64,000 bases of DNA from Opitutaceae bacterium (GTDB lineage Bacteria > Verrucomicrobiota > Verrucomicrobiia > Opitutales > Opitutaceae), in contig JAEUHC010000013.1 of assembly GCA_016794785.1 (NCBI GenBank), positions 496,001-560,000 on the forward strand, written 5' to 3'. The notes beneath the pieces are model-generated. The model had not been told where the DNA came from. It did no database searches and saw nothing but the letters and a program-made list of their open reading frames with translations. This document shows, one piece after another, positions 1 through 10,377 of the stretch. Both the position numbers and the translations under genes were made by a program. The first letter of the stretch is position 1. Each line of letters starts with the position of its first letter.

Positions 1-2
1 CC

Positions 3-296
3 ACGCGCGCGGCGGGCTTGATCCCGGGAAACAAAGACGGCGCGGCCAGTGCGCTGCGCATCTTCAACCTCGGCCACCACCGGCCGGTCGAGACACTGCT
101 CTTCGTCCAAATGCTAGAACAGCTCCTCGGCAAAAAAGCCGCCGTCGATCTCCTCCCGCCGCAACCCGGCGACATGTTCGAGACCTGCGCCGATCTCACG
201 CGCATCCAAGCAGCCATCGGCTTCGTGCCGAAGGTGCCGCTGGAGGAAGGGCTGCGGCGCTTCGTCGCGTGGTTCCGCGGCTATTACCGGCGGTAA
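3..296 (+). CDS. C-terminal fragment of UDP-glucuronate 4-epimerase-like SDR protein
   Basis: The reading frame is open from the window edge and stops at 296, so only the last 97 or so residues are present. The visible part carries 'FNLGHHRPVE', then 'PPQPGDMFETCADL', then 'GFVPKVPLEEGLRRFV'. This is the C-terminal pattern of extended short-chain dehydrogenase epimerases acting on UDP-glucuronate (family knowledge). The NAD-binding Rossmann start and catalytic Tyr-Lys lie outside the window. The likely role is sugar-nucleotide supply for polysaccharide synthesis. The exact substrate cannot be settled from this fragment, and dTDP-glucose dehydratase-like relatives remain possible. Confidence 0.75.
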   Translation, partial: TRAAGLIPGNKDGAASALRIFNLGHHRPVETLLFVQMLEQLLGKKAAVDLLPPQPGDMFETCADLTRIQAAIGFVPKVPLEEGLRRFVAWFRGYYRR

Positions 297-323
297 AGCC
301 CAGGCCGACGCGACACCAGACCG

Positions 324-605
324 CTACTTCGCGCCCTTGAGGAAGCGCTGCACGTCGTCGTGGTTGCCCATGAACTCGAAGGACAGGCAATCCTCGCACT
401 CGCGAAACACTATCCTCTGATCCAAGCCGGCACGGACCTCATACCACCGGCCCTTCAATTTGCGCACGCCGGCACCGGTATGCACATGAGGCGCGCCGAA
501 GAACTCCTGCGCCAAAGCGATCGCCTCGCCCGCCGCCCGGCGTTCCGTCGCGGACAACCTGCGCAGCTCGGCGAGCAACCGGCTGTCGATGCGGACCTCC
601 TTCAC
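324..605 (-). CDS. RelE/ParE-superfamily toxin of a type II toxin-antitoxin pair
   Basis: A 93-residue basic protein starting with GTG, whose start overlaps the stop of the upstream antitoxin gene (GTGA overlap at 602-605). Features are an N-terminal Arg/Leu-rich helix, then 'VRKLKGRWYEVRAGLDQRIVF' and a short C-terminal strand. That arrangement is the compact beta-sheet core seen in RelE/ParE and phage Gp49-like proteins. By family these cleave mRNA on the ribosome or poison gyrase; which applies here cannot be read from sequence. Overlap and order (antitoxin first) support co-translation with the 602-886 gene. Confidence 0.7.
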   Translation of the reverse strand: MKEVRIDSRLLAELRRLSATERRAAGEAIALAQEFFGAPHVHTGAGVRKLKGRWYEVRAGLDQRIVFRECEDCLSFEFMGNHDDVQRFLKGAK

Positions 606-886
606 TTGAGCGCCTTGGGATCGAACTTGCCCTTGAAGCGGGTGTAGGCGCCGCGCTTCTCCTTGCGGGCAACGTCGGCGTCGGCCTGCGCCACGAACTT
701 GTCCATCTCATCGGCGGTGACGCCGTATTCCTTCGCGACGTAGGTGTCCTCCCACGCGACGACCTGCACAGGCTTGAGCTGGAAAATCTGATGGCCGCTG
801 ATGATGCCGACCATCTTGCCGCGGCCGGCTTCATTGCAGAGCTGGCCGAGGTTGCGCCGGGCCTGGGTAATCGTGAGCGTCTTCAT
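602..886 (-). CDS. Phd/YefM-like antitoxin
   Basis: A 94-residue protein starting 'MKTLTITQARRNLGQLCNEA', the signature opening of Phd/YefM antitoxins (DNA-binding N-terminus with a T-x-A-R-x-x-L motif). The ATG at 884-886 was chosen over upstream in-frame starts because the Phd motif begins directly at it. The C-terminal half is charged (Lys/Asp rich, 'FDPKALK') and would bind the toxin. It forms an overlapping pair with the 324-605 toxin gene. By family, such antitoxins repress their own operon, with the operator expected just upstream of 886; I see no clear operator palindrome there. Confidence 0.75.
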   Translation of the reverse strand: MKTLTITQARRNLGQLCNEAGRGKMVGIISGHQIFQLKPVQVVAWEDTYVAKEYGVTADEMDKFVAQADADVARKEKRGAYTRFKGKFDPKALK

Positions 887-973
887 ATGCAGCGATAAGA
901 GCCGCGATACGCGGCGGCGCAATCCAAGACTCCTTGCGAGGGGCGATGGGCGCGGCAACCGGCGACGGGCGCG

Positions 974-1005
974 AAAAAACCCTCGCCGCGAACAGCGAGG
1001 GTTTT
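974..1005 (-). terminator. Rho-independent terminator downstream of the sorting-tail protein gene
   Basis: A perfect 10-bp inverted repeat: arms 976-985 and 996-1005 with a 10-base loop. On the minus strand the arm is followed by a run of six T. It lies 31 bases beyond the stop of the 1036-1599 gene, in the correct orientation. Confidence 0.8.
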
Positions 1006-1035
1006 GGCGAGAAACAGGCGGGAGCGCGCAGCGCT

Positions 1036-1599
1036 TCAAGCGGTCCGGAAAAATCGCCGGGCACCGGCCAGCGCCAGCAGGGCCAGACCCGCCAAGCCTG
1101 CGGTGGAGCCACCATCAGGCACGCCACCGGACGTGTGGACGGCGGAAAACGAGCCGGTGAAGTTGCCCCAGCTAGTGTCGGCGTCGTTCCGGCTCACATT
1201 CACAGTGAGGGAAAAGGTGTCCAGCCCGCCGCCATGCGCGACGGAGACAGTGTTGGACAGCGTCGTCCCGTATGCACCCGTAACCGTGAGAATCGGGGCG
1301 GCGGAGCCGCCAGCGAGGTCACGCAGGCCACTCAACGAAAAACTGAACGTGGTGGGGTTATTCGTGTGCCCCTCAGAAGAAACCGTCCAGAACGGCGACG
1401 AAGAAATCTGGTTATAGACGCCAAAGTCACTAAGCCCCGTCCCCGAGAAATTGAAACTCAGTGTGGCGGGGGTATCGACGAGGGCGGTAATCGTGGCGGC
1501 TTGCGTGGTGGTCGGAAGCGCGAGCGCCGCGACGGACAGCGCCGCGAGCGACTTGGCGAGCGATGTCCAACGACGGAGTGGATGGGTTTGGGATAGCAT
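1036..1599 (-). CDS. Secreted protein with VPDGG-type C-terminal sorting tail
   Basis: A 187-residue protein. Residues about 1-34 form a signal peptide: basic start 'HPLRRWTSLAK', hydrophobic Ala/Leu core, cleavage near 'TTQAA'. The middle is Ser/Thr/Gly-rich with alternating hydrophobic residues, like an extracellular beta-sandwich. The C-terminus is a tripartite tail: 'VPDGGSTA', then a Leu/Ala/Gly membrane span, then 'ARRFFR'. This matches the VPDSG/PEP-CTERM class of sorting signals processed by exosortase-like enzymes (family knowledge). No exosortase gene is in this window. A terminator follows at 974-1005. Function beyond surface or secreted location is unknown. Confidence 0.75.
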   Translation of the reverse strand: MLSQTHPLRRWTSLAKSLAALSVAALALPTTTQAATITALVDTPATLSFNFSGTGLSDFGVYNQISSSPFWTVSSEGHTNNPTTFSFSLSGLRDLAGGSAAPILTVTGAYGTTLSNTVSVAHGGGLDTFSLTVNVSRNDADTSWGNFTGSFSAVHTSGGVPDGGSTAGLAGLALLALAGARRFFRTA

Positions 1600-1958
1600 C
1601 GTGGTTTATATTTTTGGTGGATGGTTTTGAGTGAAGCGCGAGCTGCCGGTCGGAATCGGAATATCCGCTGGCAGGGTTCGGATTTCATGTTTGCACGATT
1701 CGCACCACGCCCGCCCCCCCCCGAAGATTTTCCGAACTGACACCTATGCCTCTGCACCCCAGCACGTATCGGCATTGAATTTTCGCGGCCGATATTGCGC
1801 CCGCAGCCGGACAATTCGCAAAGTGTAACGGAATCCGACAAAACGGCGGCGGATTGTCGGCAACCTGAGCGTGGTCGTTGCGGCACGAGGCTGGCCACGA
1901 TGCACCGGGTTTGCCGTGCCCAACCGCACCAGCCGTGCTCAACCTGCCAGCCACACCC
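1600..1958. other. Gene-free interval between divergent genes
   Basis: 359 bases between the minus-strand sorting-tail gene and the plus-strand DUF486 gene. No frame has family-like content. It includes a run of nine C near 1713-1721 and must hold the upstream regions of both divergent genes. Just upstream of the minus-strand ATG at 1599 is an A/T-rich stretch (1600-1625). I cannot place a convincing -35/-10 pair. Confidence 0.5.
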
Positions 1959-2321
1959 ATGAAAACAATCCTCCTCCTCTTCGCCTCCAACATCTTCATG
2001 ACCTGCGCATGGTATGGGCAGCTCAAGTGGAAGATTTTCGAGGGGAAGGCGCTCTGGCTCATCATCCTCATGTCGTGGGGCATCGCGTTCTTTGAGTATG
2101 CGCTGATGGTGCCCGCCAACCGCATCGGCTACGCCAACGGCCTGACCGGCTACCAGCTCAAGATCATCCAGGAGGTGATCACACTCGTGGTGTTTGTGGG
2201 CTTCGCGTGGGTCGTCCTCGGCGAGAAGCTCACGTGGAACTACGCCGTCAGCTTTGCCATGATTCTGGGCGCAGTGTATTTCGCCGTAGGCGTGAAACCG
2301 GGCGCGCCAAGCGGGCACTGA
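1959..2321 (+). CDS. DMT-superfamily small membrane protein (DUF486)
   Basis: A 120-residue, very hydrophobic protein with four predicted membrane helices (about residues 3-14, 30-48, 69-88, 94-112). Characteristic short motifs are 'MTCAWYGQLK', 'SWGIAFFEYALMVPANRIGY' and the 'GEKLTWNY' turn. This is the DUF486 family, small relatives of drug/metabolite transporters. The ATG at 1959 was preferred to an upstream in-frame start because the hydrophobic segment begins there. No substrate is known for the family. It stands alone, with recA 144 bases downstream behind its own regulatory region. Confidence 0.8.
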   Translation: MKTILLLFASNIFMTCAWYGQLKWKIFEGKALWLIILMSWGIAFFEYALMVPANRIGYANGLTGYQLKIIQEVITLVVFVGFAWVVLGEKLTWNYAVSFAMILGAVYFAVGVKPGAPSGH

Positions 2322-2334
2322 GCGAATCCGCCTT

Positions 2335-2356
2335 GACGTGTGCACTTGAACACGTC
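2335..2356 (+). promoter_or_regulatory. Candidate LexA (SOS) operator upstream of recA
   Basis: Positions 2335-2356 form an inverted repeat with perfect 7-base arms (GACGTGT and ACACGTC) around 8 bases. Centred on it, 2339-2352 reads TGTGC-N4-GAACA. This is a 9/10 match to the palindrome TGTTC-N4-GAACA, which I recall as the LexA motif described for Verrucomicrobia. It overlaps a TTGACG (2333-2338) that could be a -35 element. The recA ATG is at 2466, leaving a leader of roughly 100 bases. LexA control of recA is the standard arrangement; binding here is inference. Confidence 0.6.
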
Positions 2357-2465
2357 ACTCCCTCCCCCGCCCGCTCCGCACTTGCTTCGGCCTTCGCCGG
2401 GTGCACACGCTGCCGGCTCGCGCCCTTTTCCACACTCAATAAGACTCCTCCTCCCCTCGCCCGCC

Positions 2466-3554
<1,089 letters not shown>

Positions 3555-3716
3555 TGCACCCGCCGCCACATGGCTGATGCAGGGTCCGCCCGGCCCTGTG
3601 TCACCCGTCGGCACCGCATCGTTGCCCAGGCCAGGGCGCGAGTGTCATCAACCCAGGCTTCGCCGTTGCGCCACGCGCAAACCGGCCCAAGAATGTGGAC
3701 AGAAAGGAACCTTCCC

Positions 3717-4379
3717 ATGCCCACATTCCGCATCACGCCCGCTTCCCGCCTAGTTTTGACCCTTACCCTGATCCTGAGCGCAGGGACCCCGCTCTTCGCG
3801 CAGGATTCCGCGCCCGTCCTGATGTCGCGCACCGCCGGCGGATCGACGTGGGCGGATTTGAAGGAGATGGAGCAAGCTGTGAAGGCGGGGAATCCCAAGG
3901 CCGAGGCGGCGTTCGGCGAGATGCTCCTCCGCGGCGAAGGCATCCCGAAGGACGAAGCGCGCGGTGTCGCGCTCATCGAGAAGGCCGCGCGCGCCGGCAA
4001 TTCCGCCGCGGCGTTCCGCATCGGCATGCTGCTCTCCGACGGGGAGTCCGGCGTCACGCAAAACCAACCCCGCTCGATCGAGTATTTCCGCGCGGCGGCG
4101 GCCGGAGGCGAAGCGGAGGCGTTTTTCAACATCGGGGCCGCCTACGCCAGCGGCAAAGGGGTGAAGCGCAGCTATGCCGAGGCCCTCGCGTGGCTCATCC
4201 TCGCGCGCGAGCGCGGCGCAGGCGGTGACACGGAGGCCCGCCTCCGCGCCCAAATCAAATCGCGCCCCGCTTGGATCGCGACCGGCGAGAGCCGGGCCAA
4301 GGCCATCGTCGCCGAGCTGAAGGACAAAAAGGTGGCCGACCTTCTCCCGCCTCCGGCTCCGCTCACGGCGAAACGCTGA
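3717..4379 (+). CDS. Secreted Sel1-like repeat protein
   Basis: A 220-residue protein. Residues 1-28 form a signal peptide (basic start, 'LVLTLTLILSAGTPLFAQ'). Three Sel1-type helical repeats follow, recognisable from 'A..G...A...G..L..GEGIPKDEARGVALIEKAARAGN', 'SIEYFRAAAAGGEAEAFFNIG' and 'GKGVKRSYAEALAWLILA'. Sel1 repeats mediate protein-protein contacts, often in envelope proteins. The start at 3717 is preceded by AGAAAGGA at 3701-3708, a good ribosome binding site, and gives an immediate signal peptide, unlike the longer in-frame alternative. The C-terminus is Lys/Pro-rich. No partner is evident. Confidence 0.85.
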   Translation: MPTFRITPASRLVLTLTLILSAGTPLFAQDSAPVLMSRTAGGSTWADLKEMEQAVKAGNPKAEAAFGEMLLRGEGIPKDEARGVALIEKAARAGNSAAAFRIGMLLSDGESGVTQNQPRSIEYFRAAAAGGEAEAFFNIGAAYASGKGVKRSYAEALAWLILARERGAGGDTEARLRAQIKSRPAWIATGESRAKAIVAELKDKKVADLLPPPAPLTAKR

Positions 4380-4480
4380 CGCCGCGCGGCACGCCCCTTA
4401 TGCACCGTTGAAGCGGGGCGGATACTTGTCTGTTGCCGGTTGCCTGCGCCGGGGTGAGGCGGTTTCCTCCCGACCCCACC

Positions 4481-5239
<759 letters not shown>

Positions 5240-5251
5240 CGGGGCCGCGGC

Positions 5252-7618
5252 ATGAGCCTCCTCGACCGCAAGCTCCTCCGCGATCTGCGCGCGATCAAAT
5301 CGCAGGCGCTCGCGGTCGCACTCGTGATGGCATGCGGCCTCGCGATGATGATCATGACGCGCTCGCTCATGCTCTCGCTGGAGACGACGCGTGACGCCTA
5401 CTACGAGGGCCACCGCTTCGCGGAGGTCTTTGCACGGCTCAAGCGCGCGCCCGACTCCGCGCGCGCCGAGCTGGCCGCGATCCCCGGGGTAGCCCGGGTG
5501 CAGACCGGCATCTCGATCCAAGTCACGCTCGACGTGCCGGGTCTCCGCGAGCCCGCCGTCGGCCTGATCAACTCGCTCCCCGAGCGTGGCGAGCAGGTGC
5601 TCAACAAACTGCACGTGCGCAGCGGCCGCCTGCCCGCCGGACGCGCAGCCACCGGCGAACTCGCCGCCGGCGAGGCCTTCGCCGAGGCGCACGGGCTGAA
5701 ACCGGGCGACACGCTCTCCGCCATCCTCAACGGCGCCAAGGTGCCCTTTCGCCTCACGGGCATCGTGCTTTCGCCGGAGTATGTGTTCGAGGCCCCGCCC
5801 GGCGCGGCGCTGCCGGATCACCGGACCTACGGGGTTTTCTGGATGCCCTACCGCGAGCTCGCGACGGCGTTTCAGCTCTATGGCGCGTTCAACCACGTCT
5901 CGCTCACGCTGGCTCCGGGCGCCTCGGAGCGCGCCGTGATCGAGGCGGTCAACCGCGTGCTCGCGCCCTACGGAGGCCGCGGCGCCTTTGGTCGCATCGA
6001 TCATCCTTCGCATCGCCGCGTGGACGACGAGATCCGCGTGCTGCAGGGCCTGGCGGTCGCATTTCCGATCGTGTTTCTCAGCGTCGCGGCGTTCATGACG
6101 AACTCGGTGATGAGCCGGCAAATCGCGCTTCAGCGCGAGCAGATCGCGATGCTGAAGGCCTGCGGCTTCGCCAACCGGCAGATCGGTGCGCACTACTTCA
6201 AGTTCTCCCTGGCGATCGTGGCCGTGGGCGTGGTCGTCGGCGCGGCGGGCGGGGTGTTTCTCGGCCACCGGCTGGTGGAGATGTATCATCTCTTCTTCCG
6301 TTTTCCGCGGCTGGATTTCGTGCTCGATGCCCGCGTGCTCGTCGCCGCCACCCTCGTGAGCGCGCTCGCCGCGTTTGTCGGGGTGGCGGGCGCGGTGCGG
6401 CGCGCGGTGAAGCTGCCGCCGGCGGAGGCGATGCGCCCTGAGGCGCCGGCGAATTTCCGGCCGTCGCTCGTCGAACGCTGGGGCCTGGGCCGCTGGTTCA
6501 GCGCCTCGTTCCGGATGGCGTTGCGCAACATCCAGCGGCGGCCGATCCGCAGCTCGCTCACGTGCCTCGCCCTCGCCCTCGCCACCGCGATCCTGATCGT
6601 GCCCAACTCGTTTCGCGACGGCATCGCGCACGTGATCGATTTCCAGTGGGACGTCGTGCAGCGGCAGACCGTGACCCTCTACTTGGCGGAGCCGGGCTCG
6701 GCGCGGGCGCTGGCTGATTTCAAGCACATGCCCGGTGTGGTATGGGCGGAGCCATTTCGCTTCGTGCCCGTGGAACTGCGGGCCGGCCCGATCACACGCC
6801 GGCTGTCGCTGCAGGGTCTGCCGGCCCAAGGCACGCTGAGCCGCGTAATCGACGCGACCCCGCAGCAAATCACGCTGCCCGAGCGCGGCATCGTGATGTC
6901 GGCCAAGCTGGCCGCGGTGCTGCAGCTCCGTCCCGGGGATTCCGTGACGGCGCGTGTGCTCGAGGGTCGCGGGCGCGTAATCACCGTGCCGCTCGTGGGA
7001 CTTGCGGAGGATTTCGCGGGCACCGCCGCCTACATGGAGCTGGGGGCACTCAATCGCCTGCTGCTTGAGGGCGATCGCATGAGTGGCGCGCACGTGGTGG
7101 TGGAGCGCGGGCGCTGGCACGAATTTCTCGCCGCCGTGAAAGAGACCCCGCGCATCGCGGGGTGCGTCATCAAGGACTCGCTGCGCGAAGGCTTCCGCAA
7201 GACGACCGCCGAAAGCATCGGGCTCCTGCAAAAAATCTACATGCTGTTTGCGACCATCGTGGCGTTCGGGATCATCTACAACAGCGCGCGCATCTCGCTC
7301 TCGGAGCGCGGGCGCGAGCTGGCGACCCTGCGGGTGCTCGGCTTCAGCCGCGGCGAGGTGGGCGCGGTGCTCGTGGGCGAACTCGTGCTGCTCACGTTGG
7401 CGGCGCTGCCGCTGGGGCTCGCGCTCGGATCCCTCTTCGCCAAGGGGATTCTCACCGCGGTGAACACCGAGACCGTGCGGCTGCCGCTTGTGCTCACGCC
7501 GGCCAACTATGCTTTCGCCGTGCTCGTGGTCGCGACCGCCTCGGCGCTCTCCGCGCTGTTCGCCTCGCGTAAGATTTCCGAAATCAACTTGGTCAGCGCG
7601 CTCAAGGCGCTGGACTGA
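5252..7618 (+). CDS. ABC transporter permease with two FtsX domains
   Basis: A 788-residue permease. One N-terminal helix (about 15-38) is followed by a large periplasmic domain (about 40-260). A first FtsX core of three helices follows (around 265-385, with '[19 protein letters not shown]'). Then come a second N-terminal-type helix at about 430 ('[20 protein letters not shown]'), a second periplasmic domain, and a second FtsX core (about 665-785, '[21 protein letters not shown]'). This duplicated layout is typical of the large MacB/YbbP-like ABC-3 permeases. It sits between the ATPase and adaptor genes with gaps of 12 bases on each side, so the three are very likely co-transcribed. Cargo is unknown. 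Confidence 0.9.
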   Translation: MSLLDRKLLRDLRAIKSQALAVALVMACGLAMMIMTRSLMLSLETTRDAYYEGHRFAEVFARLKRAPDSARAELAAIPGVARVQTGISIQVTLDVPGLREPAVGLINSLPERGEQVLNKLHVRSGRLPAGRAATGELAAGEAFAEAHGLKPGDTLSAILNGAKVPFRLTGIVLSPEYVFEAPPGAALPDHRTYGVFWMPYRELATAFQLYGAFNHVSLTLAPGASERAVIEAVNRVLAPYGGRGAFGRIDHPSHRRVDDEIRVLQGLAVAFPIVFLSVAAFMTNSVMSRQIALQREQIAMLKACGFANRQIGAHYFKFSLAIVAVGVVVGAAGGVFLGHRLVEMYHLFFRFPRLDFVLDARVLVAATLVSALAAFVGVAGAVRRAVKLPPAEAMRPEAPANFRPSLVERWGLGRWFSASFRMALRNIQRRPIRSSLTCLALALATAILIVPNSFRDGIAHVIDFQWDVVQRQTVTLYLAEPGSARALADFKHMPGVVWAEPFRFVPVELRAGPITRRLSLQGLPAQGTLSRVIDATPQQITLPERGIVMSAKLAAVLQLRPGDSVTARVLEGRGRVITVPLVGLAEDFAGTAAYMELGALNRLLLEGDRMSGAHVVVERGRWHEFLAAVKETPRIAGCVIKDSLREGFRKTTAESIGLLQKIYMLFATIVAFGIIYNSARISLSERGRELATLRVLGFSRGEVGAVLVGELVLLTLAALPLGLALGSLFAKGILTAVNTETVRLPLVLTPANYAFAVLVVATASALSALFASRKISEINLVSALKALD

Positions 7619-7630
7619 AGCCCTCTCTCC

Positions 7631-8911
7631 ATGAACGCAACTCCCCCGCCCTCCCGTATCTCCAAGCGCCCCGGCCCGCCCGCGTGGCGGCGCCGACTGC
7701 CGTTGATCGGCGCACTTGTGCTCGTCGCGGCCATAGCGATTGGCCTGTGGCCGCGCGCGGTGCCGGTGGAGGTTGCTGGGGTCACGCGGGGTCCGCTTGT
7801 GGTGACGGTGGATGAAGAAGGCATGACGCGGGTAAAGCACCGCTACGTCGTCACGGCGCCCGTCGCGGGACAGTTGCGCCGCATTGACTGGAAAGCCGGG
7901 GCCGTGGTCGAGGCCGGGAAGACTCCTCTCGCCATCATCGAATCGAGCGCCGCCGATTTTCTTGATACACGTGCGCTCGCGCAGGCCGAGGCACGCGTGC
8001 GCGCCGCCGAAGCCGCACGCGAAATGGCAATCGCCCAGCGAGCCCGAGCGGAATCGGCAGAGCGGCTCTTTGCGGCGGAGCTTGAGCGGGCCGCGGCACT
8101 GCGGGCCAAGAAAGTGATCTCTGCGCAGGAGTTTGACATGACACGCATGCGTGCCGATACAGCCGCGCAGGATGTCCGTGCGGCGGAATTCGCGCTCCAG
8201 GTCGCGGCGTTTGAATTGCAACAGGCGCGCGTGCTGGCCGGACGCGGTGGTTCATCAAGTGCCCAACGTGAAGAAAATCTGACTACCTCAACAACGCGTG
8301 GCGCACTGATTGTCACCTCACCGGTGAGCGGAAGGATCCTGCGCGTGTTTCAGGAGAGTGAGCGTGTGGTGCCGGCCGGCTTCGCGCTCCTCGAGGTCGG
8401 AGACCCGACAGAGCTGGAAGTGCGGATCGAAGTGTTGTCGCGAGATGCCGTGGCGATTGCTCCAGGCGCGCGCGTTATGCTTGAGCAATGGGGCGGAGGC
8501 GAATCGCTGACCGCGCGTGTGCGGCACGTCGAACCATCGGCCTTCACAAAGATCTCGGCCCTTGGCGTGGAGGAACAGCGCGTTTACGTGATAGCCGACC
8601 TTGCGGACACGCCCGAGAAACGACCTAGCTTGGGCGACAGCTATCGTGTGGAGGCGCGCATCGTGACGTGGGAGAAACCGGATGCACTCCGTGTCCCAGC
8701 CGGCGCGCTTTTTGAGCGGGCCGGACGTTGGCACGCCTACGCCATCGACGGAACACGCGCGCAACTGAGGAATGTGACAATCGGCCGATCGAACGGCGTC
8801 CTGACCGAGGTGACCGCAGGGCTGCAAGAAGGCGTGAGGGTCATAGTCTACCCCGGCGACAAGGTTGCCGACGGCTTACGCGTCGCGCCGCTCGAAGTCG
8901 GCCTGCGCTAG
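7631..8911 (+). CDS. HlyD/RND-type periplasmic adaptor protein
   Basis: A 426-residue membrane-fusion protein. It has a basic Pro-rich cytoplasmic start, one transmembrane helix (about 22-40, '[18 protein letters not shown]'), then a lipoyl half-motif ('[28 protein letters not shown]'). An Ala/Arg/Glu-rich coiled coil follows (about 110-205), then the second lipoyl half ('[22 protein letters not shown]') and beta-barrel and membrane-proximal segments. Such adaptors bridge an inner-membrane pump to a TolC-like channel. It is the third gene of the exporter cluster; no TolC homologue lies in the window. GC content falls through its second half relative to its neighbours. Confidence 0.9.
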   Translation: MNATPPPSRISKRPGPPAWRRRLPLIGALVLVAAIAIGLWPRAVPVEVAGVTRGPLVVTVDEEGMTRVKHRYVVTAPVAGQLRRIDWKAGAVVEAGKTPLAIIESSAADFLDTRALAQAEARVRAAEAAREMAIAQRARAESAERLFAAELERAAALRAKKVISAQEFDMTRMRADTAAQDVRAAEFALQVAAFELQQARVLAGRGGSSSAQREENLTTSTTRGALIVTSPVSGRILRVFQESERVVPAGFALLEVGDPTELEVRIEVLSRDAVAIAPGARVMLEQWGGGESLTARVRHVEPSAFTKISALGVEEQRVYVIADLADTPEKRPSLGDSYRVEARIVTWEKPDALRVPAGALFERAGRWHAYAIDGTRAQLRNVTIGRSNGVLTEVTAGLQEGVRVIVYPGDKVADGLRVAPLEVGLR

Positions 8912-8963
8912 TTGCACGGGCGTTTGACTTGGAGGCGCACGCCGCGAAGCGTGATCTCCGCAA

Positions 8964-10331
8964 ATGCCCGGACACCACGACACCATCGCCGCCCTCGCCA
9001 CACCGCAAGGCACCTCCGCGATCGCGGTTATACGTGCGAGCGGTCCGGATACGAGATCGATTGCGGAGGCGCTGGGCGGCGGCCCTCCCCTGCCGCGCAC
9101 AGCGCGCCGCGCGGACTATCGCTCCCGAAGCGGAGAACTGATCGACACCGTAATCGCAACTTGGTTTGCGGGGCCGAACTCCTATACCGGCGAAGACACT
9201 TTGGAGATATCCTGCCATGGAAATCCGTTCATCGCCCACAAGATCCTGGAGGATCTGCTGGCCCGCGGGTGCCGATCCGCCGAACCGGGGGAATTCACGC
9301 AACGCGCCTTTCTGAACGGCAAGCTGGATCTCACTCAGGCCGAGGCCGTGATGGATGTCATCCATGCCTCGAGCGACATTGCGCTGGCGTCGGCAAATGC
9401 GCAGCTGCGCGGGGGCTTGGCCAAGCGCATCGAGGCTTTGATTGGATCGCTCTTGGATGTTTTGGCCCACATCGAAGCCTACATCGATTTCCCCGATGAG
9501 GATCTCCCGCCGACAGATCGAGCAACGGCTAAGTCAAAAATAATAGATATAATACAGAATATCAACATCTTGCGTTCAAGTGAACGATATCGCTCCGCGT
9601 TAAGAGATGGTTTCAAAGTGGTCATTGCCGGTCCGCCTAATGCTGGGAAGAGCAGCTTGTTGAATCGTCTTGTTGGGCGTGATCGCGCTTTGGTGAGCCC
9701 AGAGCCGGGCACGACGCGGGATTTCATCGAAGAGCGCATTATCATTGGGGGACATCTGGTCCGGATATTCGATACTGCAGGCATAAGAGAATCAGCCTCA
9801 GCTCTTGAGTCACTCGGCATCGATAAATCTCTTGAGCTCATCAAGGATGCCGACGTGGTATTGATGGTGTTTGAAGCATCAATCGGTGATTCCCCCACCC
9901 TGCCCGATGCACTCGCCGATAAACTCAAGCCCAACCAAGTAATCGTTGTCTTGAACAAAAGCGATCTGCCGAATTGTGCCGCGCCAACAGGACCGATTCC
10001 TGTCCCCTTCTCCATGGCAACAGTCCGGCTCTCAGCTTTGTATGGCCATGGAGTTGAGACACTGATTTCGACCCTTTCTGCAAAGCTCAATCGACCGGAA
10101 TTCCAAGCAAGTGACGGTATAGCAGTAAACGCCCGACACGCAGAAGCGTTGGATTCAGCCGCACATGCACTAAGCTCAATTCCGTCGCGGCTCGGGCTAG
10201 ATGCTCAAGCGATTGAACTGGTTGCGAGCGATATACGTGCGGCATTGGCGGAACTCAGTAAGATTTGCGGGGATGTGGATAACGAACGCATGCTCGACCG
10301 TCTTTTCGCTGCGTTTTGCATTGGCAAATAA
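8964..10331 (+). CDS. mnmE: tRNA modification GTPase MnmE
   Basis: A 455-residue protein (typical 450-460). With MnmG it installs the carboxymethylaminomethyl group on U34 of tRNAs, using methylene-THF, glycine, FAD and GTP. The N-terminal THF-binding domain has '[16 protein letters not shown]' (about 73-88). The helical domain carries an inserted Ras-like G domain: G1 'GPPNAGKS' 223-230, G3 'DTAG' 270-273, G4 'NKSD' 331-334. The C-terminus is the canonical 'CIGK' (452-455). mnmG follows directly. Base composition changes sharply near codon 188 (about 9525): GC-rich before, clearly AT-richer after, although the protein stays family-like throughout. Confidence 0.97.
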   Translation: MPGHHDTIAALATPQGTSAIAVIRASGPDTRSIAEALGGGPPLPRTARRADYRSRSGELIDTVIATWFAGPNSYTGEDTLEISCHGNPFIAHKILEDLLARGCRSAEPGEFTQRAFLNGKLDLTQAEAVMDVIHASSDIALASANAQLRGGLAKRIEALIGSLLDVLAHIEAYIDFPDEDLPPTDRATAKSKIIDIIQNINILRSSERYRSALRDGFKVVIAGPPNAGKSSLLNRLVGRDRALVSPEPGTTRDFIEERIIIGGHLVRIFDTAGIRESASALESLGIDKSLELIKDADVVLMVFEASIGDSPTLPDALADKLKPNQVIVVLNKSDLPNCAAPTGPIPVPFSMATVRLSALYGHGVETLISTLSAKLNRPEFQASDGIAVNARHAEALDSAAHALSSIPSRLGLDAQAIELVASDIRAALAELSKICGDVDNERMLDRLFAAFCIGK

Positions 10332-10377
10332 CGGTTTTGTATCGTCGGAACCCATTTCCAAGCATGACCATAATCCT

